Shown in pieces: positions 35,601 through 47,600 of a stretch of 64,000 nucleotides of DNA (position 1 is the first letter of the stretch; each line of letters starts with the position of its first letter). The stretch is from Nephrocerus scutellatus (Eukaryota; Arthropoda; Insecta; Diptera; Pipunculidae). The translations under genes and the position numbers were made by a program. Location of the stretch: the NCBI GenBank assembly GCA_947095585.1, contig OX352765.1:86822965-86886964 (forward strand), given 5' to 3'. A model generated the notes under the pieces. The model was given only the letters and a program-made list of their open reading frames with translations. It searched no databases and was not told where the DNA came from.

Positions 35601-38600
35601 TTTGTCTTTGCTACCGGGATCCGGTCCTTGCCCTTCCGCAAAAAATCGCTCCACCGGTCCCGATTTTGAGTCGATATCATCCAGTTTTGCATCACTAAAC
35701 TCTGGGCGTCCTGGTCTACGCCATCTTTCCAGCGTAGGCTTGTTGTCCATGTTGTCTGTGGTTAAGTTCCTGGATTTTAAGAGTCTTGACAGACTATAGC
35801 AGGCTTTGTTGGCTTTAAGCGTATTTCTGGTTCCATGCTGTTATCGGTTTTTACAGTTGACCCAAGATAGTTAAAGGATGGTACTACTTCAAATTCTCGT
35901 TCCACTATATTAATTGAGGGAACAATGTTAAATCTTCTGCTCGCAGATGTGCAGTCCCAGATTTTGTGCCGCCCGCTCGATCTGGATGAAAGCTTCCTAT
36001 ACAGCTCTCGGATTTCTAGCAACGATGTGAATGTCGTCTGTGTAAGCAAGTATCTGAATGGACTTATAGAGGATTTCTCCTCTCGCCATTATGTCAGAGT
36101 TTCAGATCACTTTCTCCACCGCCAAGTTGAAGAGTCATGTCAGTTTATTTGGGATTAAAGTCTATAAAAAGATGGTGTAGTGAATTTTAAAACTCTAGAC
36201 ATTTTTCCATCAACTGCCTAGGGGTGTAAATCTGATCAATTGTTGATTTTCCTGGAATAAAGCCACACTGTTATGGACCAATGATGACTTAAGCGTATGG
36301 TGCTATCCTGTGTTGAAGGATAGAGAAAAAAAAATTTATACGCGATACTCAACAACGTTATACGTTATATGCATGTTGTGATATATCTTTTCTTATGTAT
36401 GGGGCACAGGATGCCTTTTCGGCAGTGTTCTGGCATTGGTGCTTCCTCTCATATTTGCACTATTAGTTCATGAATTGTTTGGTGTATTGTGGGACCTCCT
36501 GATCTAATCAGCTCCACTGGGATACCATCTAATCCTGAGGGCTTCTTATTTTTGAGCAGATTTATCGCTCTGCTAACTTCATCTATGCTTAATGGTAGCA
36601 TAGTCATTGATCATTGGTGGAGCCTCCAATTCCTCAGTGAACTGGCCATTAAGCAACTCATTAAAATGGTCTTCCTATCGCTATAAGATGCCTTTGAGAT
36701 CGCCGATCAGATTTGCGGATGCAGTCTTTCATGCCGACGAAATCCCTGCTCGGTACACCATACCAACATACCGTTCGTACCGTCATCAGGTTCGGGTTGT
36801 GACAGCGTTGTATCAACACGTGGTCTATCTGGTTGCGAGTGGCTCCATCAGGAGATACCTAGGTAGCTTTGTGAATAATTTTACGTACAAATCTTGTACT
36901 CGCAACGACCAAATTATTGCTTGCCATCTCTATGACTCGTTGTCCATTGTCATCATTGTTCTCGTGTAAGCTATGGGTGCCAGTATGCTGAATACTGGTT
37001 CCCTACCTATTTTAGCATTCATATGCCCCATAATGATTTTTACATCAAACTGAGGGCAGGCATGGAGCTCCCTTTCGACTGATTCAAATAATTATTCTTT
37101 TTCATCATTTGGGGAATCCTCTGTAGGTGCGTGAACATTTATGAGGCTTATGTTTTTAAATCTGTCCCACACGCGAAGGGTGCATAGCAATTCAGTTACT
37201 GCTTTAAAGCCGATAACGGTCGGTTTCATTCTTTTGCTGACTAGAAACCCCACCCCGAGCACATGATGTCTTGCATGACAGCTTTAATATATGTCATAGT
37301 ATGTGTCTGTGTAATATGTGTCAGAGTTACTTTCACATTTATAATATTAGTATGGAAGCATGGATAGTAAGGATTTTAAGATCTATATAATATTTTAAAA
37401 TCTATATATTAAATGTGTATTATTGGTAGGTGGTGGAAGGTTATAGGCTATAGAAACACCTATCTCCCTTTTAACAGTTCATGGAGGGAATGTAAAATGT
37501 TAAAATCAGTCACATTTACAAACCGATTTTAATGAAATTTTCATGTATATTATTGGTAGGTGGAGGAAGGTTATGAGCTATAGTACACCACACTCATCCT
37601 TTGTTAAGATGATGGGGGGAAATGTTAAATTTTAATATTACACAGATTTGCTATAGTGCACGCCAAACCCTTAGGGATCTTGTGTGCCCAGAAGCTGTTA
37701 GGTCAAAATAATATTAATTTTTATTTCATAAATAACTCTCCCTTCCAATACTTATCCAAATGTTGAAACGAACAGATTTGCGATGGCCAACGTGATGGCA
37801 TCCTACTGCCGGGAGAAAAATGTAATGAATTTGTCATCTGTCTGGGTAACGTGTCATTGCCACAAACGTGTGGAGCGAAAGCTGCATTCAATCAGACCTT
37901 AGGCACCTGTCAGTATGATGTCAGTTGTTATTCGAGCATTGTAAGTGTGTCCATTATAAGGAACAATTCCTATTTAAACAACAAATACTCAACAGTTCTG
38001 CACACAATTCGGTGACATGCTGCTTGCTGTTGAAAACGATGATACATCATATATAGAATGTCATAGCGGCATTGCACTGCATCGCAAATGTCCAGCTGGT
38101 ACCAAGTACTATCACGATGAGGAGATTTGTTTACCGGAAGATGTCCTTAACAAATTGGACCAGGTTGGTAGTTAGACTAAGCTTTGTCAATTATCTGAAT
38201 CATTTGCTTATCTTCCATACAGCTTTGCAGTGACATGGAAGACTACACATTTAGAGTGGCCACGAGTTGCCAAAAGTTCTACATGTGTCTCAATCAGAAG
38301 GCCCGACTCTTTGATTGTGGCAATTACCGACGCTATGATCCTTTAAACAAATTCTGTGTGCCAGATTTTAATATGGAATGTACGGGAAATTCTTCGATAA
38401 TGCGATCGGTAAATTTATTCAAATAGATTCAAAAAAGTACTCATTTAGAAGAAAGTTAATGTTATGGTACACACACACACACACAAACATTATATACACG
38501 CACACACTTAGTACATAGACTATTTATAACATACTTATATCACGTTTGTCATACATTTTTTATGCAGTTTTTCGATTTTTGACAAAATAAAAATGTATTT

Positions 38601-41600
38601 AAAGCGAAATTCAATAATGTTTTGTGGTTTTATTTAATTTTTGACTTTGCAACGTATTTTGCTGTCCGCAAACTAAATAAATTAATGTTTACTTCTTTCG
38701 ACCGAGTTGAATTTCGCTTTAAGTGCTTGCAACTACACAATTCTTCGACATAAGACGTACGCTTGATCGATCGGAGCTTAAGACAAAAAATTCAACTTTT
38801 AAAACTCGTTTCCCTGTCTGGCGCTAAAAACCGATGTCAGTCTTTCAAATTTGCATGTTTCACTCAACCCAATCAGGAACAGCATTGCCTTCATACACTT
38901 GATACTACATCACGTGTGAGACAATTTGGCCTAAGAGGTAGCAATCTTGATTTTAAATTTAGAAACATTTCGTTTTACAATACAAGTTCGTAGCATTGCA
39001 TTACATACCGCAAGAAAGGTTAAAACTTGCAAGGAAGACGTACCTTGTAACCAACAATTCTCCGTTGTTAACCAATTTACCAATAATTCTTTAGAACATT
39101 TGAACATTTATCGGTCGTATGGATAACCCTGCTTATCTCTATCAACCAACCAATTGTTTCTAGCATCAAACTCCGATTAATAACATTTTCAATTAACTGG
39201 TACTGGAACTTATTGCAGTACCAACTTGAGTTTAGTGCTTGAGACATTGCTCTTCCAAATTTCCGACAGAATTACTTTGACATCTCCAATCCAGCTGCCT
39301 AACATCTAATTAGGTGCCACAATATGCCGAGATAATACTCCTAACTCTTAAACGAACTTATCAACTTTCTAGACTTGATGTCCTGCAATTTTTAGATGAG
39401 TTGGTATGAATGAGAAATTTTGTCTTAATAATAATAATACACCCTTAGGCAGGTGATGGAAAAATGTCTAGAGTTTCAAAACTCACTACACTTTCTTTTT
39501 ATAGACTTTAAAACCGCCTATGATAGCATAGCCAGAGTAGATCTTTATAAAGCCCTGAGAGAATTCAGCATCACAAATAAACTGACAGGACTATGTGAGT
39601 TGACCATGACCAATGTTATAAGCCAAGTAAAAATATCCGGATCACTATCAAGCCCATTCAACATCTATAGGGCTCCGATAAGGGAATGGACTGGCTTTCA
39701 TCCTCTTCAACCTGGCGTTAGGGAAACTGATCCGAGACTCTGACGTAACGGCGAGAGGAACAATCCTCTATAAGTCCATTCGGATACTGGCTTACGCAGA
39801 TCGTTGGTAGAAACCCAAGGGCTGTACAGGAAGCTTTCATTCACATCGAGCGGGCGGCACAAAATCTGGAGCCGCACATAGATGAGAGCAAAACAAAGAA
39901 CATGGTGGCTACGTCTGCGACTAGAAGAATCAACATTGGTCCCGCAATTAAAACAGTGGAGTGCGAATATTAAGTCGTGCAATACTTTAACTATCTCTGG
40001 TCAACTGTAGCAGCCGATAACAGCATGGAACCAGAAATAAGCGCACGGTTGCTTAAAGCCAAAAAAGCCTACTTTAGTTTGTCAAGACTCTTCAAATCTA
40101 GGAACTTAACCATAACATTCAAGCTGCTGGTTTATAGGACCAGTACTTACATATGGATCCGAGACTTGGGTGCTTAGCAAAAAGTATTCTGACCTCTGGC
40201 ACCGTATGTGGGGAAGGATTCCGGAGACTCTACAATGATGAGATCTACGAGCATTATCGCGATGTCGACATCGTGAAGAGCCTAACACCTAACGAAGACG
40301 ACATGAGCGAAGAGGATCCTGCTCGGGAAAAATCCTGCAGTAGACTTTATGGAACACGACATCGAGGCCGCCAAACCTACGCATGAAGGATGGCGTAAAC
40401 CAGAACGCCACAGTTTAAGGATGCAAAACTGGATGATATCGGTTCAAAATCGGAACCGGTAAAAAGATTTTTTGCGGGAGGCCAACACGGGACCTGATGA
40501 TGATGAGGTGCTTTCCTGCGTAAGACACACTAAAGAAAGCGCGGTTTATGCTATCAAAGTCGGTAAAGAACAGGCGACCTATACTCGACGTGTTATTGTA
40601 TGTATATTGATCAAGACCTATAATAAGTGCTTGTTCGCCATCAAAAGTTTAATTAAGGTGTTTCTAAGTTCACTCCAACACTTAGAATTTTGCAACTATT
40701 TTGGGGACAGCAATTTCCTCTCCACATTCCTTTCCAGTTGCTGCACTCTATTAATTTTCCCTTCTTAGGAAGTGTTTTTTTTTTACTTTAGTGGTAAGCT
40801 TTCTCTTTGCCAAGCACTCCTTACGATGTGGCTCAGAAGTTCTGCCAATCTTCTAGGTGCTGCTTGAAAAATTTTAACAGAAATTTTAAGACAGCTTTGT
40901 TTCTTTAATGCTTTGATTATGGCTTCGATCTCGGTGCTTCTGGAAAGAAGTGATGGAAATTCGGGTATTAGTCATCTTGGATAGCTCATTTCAATTTTTC
41001 TTTTAAATTGAAAGCTGAAAGAGATTTACAACTTTATACTGCCTAGGCACAGTATGGGCTTGGAAATATTTGGATATAAAAGAAAAGTGTTGTAGTGGTT
41101 TGAGTTGAGTTCACAAACTAGAATATTGTGCTCATAAGGCCACATTGATTGGATCTACATCTTGATTACTTCATATATCAACTCATGCATCAATGTGAAT
41201 ACAGCGGTATACTGCAACTTTATATCACATATGCAGCTTCGTATCATGTGTACTTGTAATCTAGATGATCAGTGCGGTGAAAAAAATTCGGTCGTTTTTT
41301 TGGATGCGCCGGGAATTGAACCGGGTGTCCTCCGAGTTGGAGCCAGTAGTTCTAACTACTGCACCACCGACACTGATTTGAATAAGGAGCTATACTATCG
41401 TCAAGTTTTTTTTAAACCGTATCGAAATGCTCGCCACACCTCCTAAGCTGGTTTTCGTCCGATGTTAGCAAAAGGCCGTCATGAATTAAGAATTTGGAGC
41501 TCAGACCCTTTTGTGATCCTATAAACCTTGCTGCTATCGCATATACCTATTTGCTGCTTTCTCTGTTTTTGAAGCAAAGACATTGATACGGCTGCCCTTG

Positions 41601-44600
41601 TAAAGTCCTACACTGTTCCACACTTTTTTCCCTTCAAAAAGTAATAGGAATCTGGTTTATCTGTCTCTATTGCTAAAAAGGCTGTTATTTGAGATTTGAG
41701 TACGATACTCTATCTAATCTATCAATGTCCAGATTTCTGCAGATATGATACGATGTTTTTGACTTTTACCAAGTTATTGCAAAACAATTATTCACAGCTT
41801 TCCAGTCTGTTCATCTCTGCTTGATTGGATGGAACTACTGATCGTTTCGAATCCATCATGTGAACCCTAATTTGTTGGCACACTAAAGGATCTCGCAGTT
41901 TGCCGGTATTGTCGGTTCTAAGAGCTCGATTTTGCGCTGTGGTACGACTCATTTTTATTGCACTAACTGTTTACCAAAAACGTTGACTAATATAAATAAT
42001 TTTTAATAAATTCTTACAATCTCAATATTTGTTTTGTTTTTACTTCAAGACAACCTGCGACGAGGGAGTCAAACGACCTATCGCTGATAATTGCTCTCAA
42101 TATGAGTTTTGTGTTGATCGCATCTGGCTGAAGATGTCATGTCCTAACCACCATTACTACAGCACTGAGAATAAAGCCTGTCTCAAAGTACGCGATGACA
42201 CGGTGTGTTCCTTCGCCAAAGTTGCCGTATCTACCAAATGTCAAGCATCGAACGAATATGAGCTCGCTCCAGTTGAAGAAAATATGGCAAACATCGCAGA
42301 CTATTATCGATGCAATAATGGAAAATGGGTATTGCAATCGTGTGATGGGAATAAATCATTCAATCCAAAATTTAAATCCTGTATGACAAGACTGCCAGCT
42401 GACGCTAATGATGACCCATCATCCCTTGATAACAACTCTACCTCATGCACGCATATGGACATTCGTGAAAACAAACACAACTGTGCAATGTTTTACATGT
42501 GTGTTGATGACAATTGGTGGTATCAACACTACTGCCCATTGGGTATGTATTTTAATAGAACCCAGAATTATTGTATACCCGATGATGGAACATGTCCGTT
42601 TGTTGTAAGACCACATGCAAACGTGCAGCAACCCTGTTGGGAAATGCAAAATTGCACTGTAGATGGTGCAATGACTGCCTCCACAAATAGCAGCAGCGCC
42701 TGTGATCAGTTTTACGTCTGTGTACGTGGAAAATGGCTAAAACGAAAGTGCAACTCGGGCTATTACTTTAATGCAACTGCCAGTGCATGTCTTCCAGAAG
42801 ATCAAAGTTGTTCACCATCTGTTCGCAGTAATTTTTGCATTGTTGGGCAAAAGCGAGCATACCCAATGAATTGCAGCGCATTTGAAATGTGTACCAACGA
42901 TGGTCAATGGATTAGGAAGAGTTGCCCCGAGAAACAATCATTTGACGAAACCATCAATGAATGCACTACCAACGATGGCAGCTGCTCGAAAAGTGGGCTC
43001 CGTCGAGTTTGTCTATCGACAGCATCGAAATCTCATCCCGCGTCGAATGATTGCAAAAAGTTTTACTACTGCTCCGCCGGACAATGGATGGTGGGCAATT
43101 GTCTTCCAGGTAATGCGTATAATGCCACAGCTGCCAGTTGTGTATCAGATGATGGAAGTTACAATTGCCACTGTGGACAGACAGATAATACGAATGTGTG
43201 CGCGGGAAAACCCGATGGTACCTATATACCCCATCGATGCGATTGTACCAAACTCTACATATGCATCGATGAGACACCCATCGAGAAGCAGTGCTCGGAT
43301 GGTGGATACTTTGACGGCAAAGAATGTCGCTTAAATGATGGAACTTGCAAAGTAACCAAAAGTGGGCCGTGTTGGGATCAAGAGATTGGAGCTGTGGTCG
43401 GAAATCCTAATGACTGCACGAGTTTTTTCAAGTGTAACGGCAAAGATGACACTCTTCTGTATATCTGTCCGGAAGGTGAATTTTTCGACAATCTTGCTAA
43501 ACAATGTCGCCAAGATCATGGCGAATGCCTTATTAACCCGAATAGAAATATTTGCAAAGGACAAGAACATGGCAGTCGCTTGCCCAATGAAAATTACTGC
43601 AACATCTATTATGCATGTGTTGGTGGAATTGCAATTCAGGCCGAGTGTCCAGATGATCAGATATTTAATTCGGCGCTCAGGAAATGTCTGCCAGACGACA
43701 ATGAAATATGCACTAAAGGTAACATGGTGCGGAACAGCAGCCGATCGTACGATTGTGCAGGATATGGGAATGGCACATTAGTTGCTGATCTCAGTGATTG
43801 CACAAAGTATTACATTTGCTCTGATGTCATAGCATCGCCAAGGCAATGTTTAAATGGAAGTTTTTTCGATTCGAGTAAACTTTTATGTATGCCTAATGAT
43901 GGATCGTGTCCCTATGTGGGCGACAATGAAAAAAATACTACCGAAGATGCTTTTAATCCCAAGATGTGTGCTGAAAAGCATGGGACACTTATAGCAGATC
44001 CACTCAATTGTCGTCAGTTCTACTCCTGCATTAATGGGAAACTACGTCATGATCAATGCAACAAGGATCATTTCTTTAATCGATCCTCAACTCAATGTGA
44101 GCCAAACGCAGTGACAAATAATGGCAATGTCTGCTTGAATCCACCGATGAATGCCACGGAATTTTGCTCCGAGCTGCAAGAGGGTGACTTAATTGCCAAT
44201 CCAAGTGATTGCCGACGACTATATGAGTGTCTCGAGGGTAAGGCGATGTCAGAGCGTTGCCGCAATGGTGAAAGCTTCGACAGCATACTTGGTTTTTGTC
44301 GACAAAACGATGGTACTTGTTTGCTCGAGAATGGTAAACGGGTGGGTGCTTGTGCGGGATCACACGGAAGCTTAGTTCGAAATCCTGACAATTGCCGGGC
44401 GTATTTTGTCTGCATTAATGGGCAAAAGATTCCAAAGAAATGTCAAGATGATGAATATTTTGATAAGTTAACAAAAGTATGTGTTAAGGATGAATTGGGA
44501 CAATGTAATCCCGAACCGGAACCGGAAAACAAGGAGCATAAGGAAAAAAATTCAACCTTGTTGGTGAGTAGTTCAGATTATAGTTTTTATCTAAAAATAA

Positions 44601-47600
44601 AAACCAAACATAAAAATTAAAATTTTTCCTGCAAACTCTCTAATAACCAAAAGTATACTGAATTCCACTATAAATGCTGGAAAAAAACATGCCAAGCGTT
44701 GTCCACATAAACCACAAAATAGCCCCAATAGTAATGTAGAGCTGTACACAGCGCACCAGCGCACACAGGACACAGTCATTATAGTATGGCGTGATCTGAT
44801 GCCGCTATATAGAATGATTATTTAAAAAAAGTGGTATAGGAGCCTCCGACCCCGCAGCCTGAAAAATTTTACCTGAAGGTGTTGACACCGTTTTTATACA
44901 TGTGTGCAAACTTTCAATAAAATCTGGCTTTGGGAAGTAGGATAAAAATTTATCGCAAGATTCCACGATAAACAGACTAACACACGGGCTTGCAAAGTTA
45001 ATAAAAAGAATTTAAAGTAAAGCGTTTTAAGGGGAAGCGTTTTGACTTTATACCTTTTCATATCTTATAACTCTGGGAGCACATGAAGCTACAAAGCTAA
45101 TGTTAGTCTTTATAAAAAAGAATAGCAAACATGATACAATTATCTGTTTTTAAATCTCTCTGTTATGTTATTCCGCTGCTGAATTTGATTGCTATAGAAT
45201 TATAGATGATACCAGATTAAACGAATTAATCTTTCAGAACTTGACTAACAGTTCTCCAAATTTCTGTGATTCCTGATTTATATCTTTATAACAATCGGCA
45301 AAGCTAATTTGCCTAATTTTGGTAACTCTATCCTAGGAAGTTTTATTGTGGGCAACTGCAACTATGTTTACAGCGATCTCGCATCAATTTCCTTTTACAG
45401 TTCCACTAATATTACTACTTCAAGTCGTAAAGCTTCAAAATATTGAACAATGTCTTTCGAATTGAGTTTGTTGTTCAACTTGCGGTATATATTTTTTATT
45501 TCATTTCATTTATTTATCACCTTAATTATACACAGTACAGTACAGTACAGTAGAGTATAGAAGACAGAGTCTTATAGCATACAAAATAAGTTGAGCTCGT
45601 AAATATCAACCATGAGATAAGCTGTAACACGTTCGCACGGCGTCATTACATGCCATCAACTGTTACATCTACAAAGAGAATATTTGGCAAAATCAAAGAT
45701 CACTGGTTAGCAACAACTTGCGCAATATACCATAAAGTGCAACCGAAAGTGAAGCTAATGTGGTTTATACAAGAAAGATCAACATTTATTATTATCCCCA
45801 TGCTGGTAACACAGCCGGTAAAAATTAGCCGGAATTCGGCCAGAGTTGGAAACATCATAATTTTCATGTGAAACTGCAATAATCTGCGACTTTATAGAAA
45901 TCAATTTTAAACCCGGATAAGAAGACCATGCAGTAATGGCTGCCAAATCTCTTTATTTAAACGACAGAAAAAATCTTCTATAAGGCATATTGGCCTCAAA
46001 ATATAAATTTGAACGTCATCAGCATAAAGGTGAAAGTTGCAGTTTTTAAGAACCCTTGTAAGGTCGTTTATATAAATACAGAATAGTACAGGTCCCAAAA
46101 TAGAGCCTTGTGGCACACCGGGCTCAACCTGGCTGTACGAAAAATATGAATCCCCGACGAGTACTTTCTGATACCTATTTGAGAGGTAGTCTCTTAAGAG
46201 CTTAATAGAATTATTTCCAAAACAAAAGAGATGTGTAGGTTTATTACAAAGAATATAATGATTTATAGTGTGAAAGGAAAGGAAGCTCGAAGACCCGTCA
46301 TCCGATAGAGCTGAAACTCCTGTGATGTGGTGGGGACGGTTGGGGTGGATGCTTGTAGGGGGTTAGTGTGGTAATGATGTTGATGGGGGTTGACGTAGTG
46401 GGTGGCTTAACTCGAAGACAGTGCATTTTTTTATACATAAACTCATTGCCAAGGGACAACTTACTGAATGACTTGCGCCACGGTAATAAGCTGGGCTATA
46501 CCCTTTATTAACGGGAGGCCATGACCGGACCCCGGTTGTAGAGCCAAATATGATGATACCCTTTATTAAAATTAAAATTAAAATAAACATATTATTGGCT
46601 TAATGGGTGAATTAGCAAATCCCAGATGGAATACAACAAATTTCATGTAATATAATGCAATACAGTGGGCGCCGTGGCTCAGTGGAAGTGCACATGGCTG
46701 CTGAGCAGGAGGTTCAGGTTCGAATCCCAGCAACACCAAAAGTATCTTTCACGGTGTCCCACCTCTCGCGAATGGATGACAAACATTCCGAGAGTAATAC
46801 CTTGTCACGGAAAGCTTCTCAATTTCGCCGTTCGGATCCGGCCTTAAATTATAAAATTGATAAATTGTAGGTCCCTTTCATTTGTGTCCAAAAATTAAAA
46901 ATGCGCAGCACAAATGGTCGCGAGAAGTTAGGCCTTGGACCACAATGGTCTGTCGCGCCGAATATTATTATAATGCAATACATAAATTTATTATTTTTGT
47001 AATCTCCTGTACCCAGGAAAAACAAATTTATTAATAAAGCCATAAAATATTAAGTGGGCGCCGTAGCATAGTGGATAACTGCATGGCTGCTGAGCAGGAG
47101 GTTTGTGGTTCGAATCTCAGTAACACCAAAAAGTATTTTTCACGGTGTCCCTCGCTTTTTTTACTCCCCATTTTCTCTGTCGTTATATCTCTCTTTTTCT
47201 CTATTTTTTCTCTCTTTCTATCTTCTTTTTCTCTGTCTTAACAGAACTGCGCTGGCTTAAGCGATACCATTTTTTATCCGAATATTAACGATGGATGTCG
47301 ATCGTACTTCAAGTGCATTAAAAACGAACCACAATTACATCCATGTGACGACGGAATGTTTTTCGATTTTGCAAAAGGAATGTGCGTCAGGGATATGGTT
47401 GATTGTTTGCCACCACTGACAACGACGACAGCGGCAGCGCTAGCACAACGGATGCCAAATGTTGACGCTGGTTCTACTGCATTTGTCAAAAAGGTTTGTC
47501 CAGCGTAAATTGCAGCTATTGCCAATTAAAACTTTTATTATATCTCTTTACAGAAGTGTCAAAAAGCCCTCAATGGCGACCAATATGTCAATGTTACAGA

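Noticed and set aside
42029..42049. Start of a separate protein (MFCFYFK) before exon 14
   Set aside because: It is the pyrimidine tract and acceptor of intron 13 read as codons.
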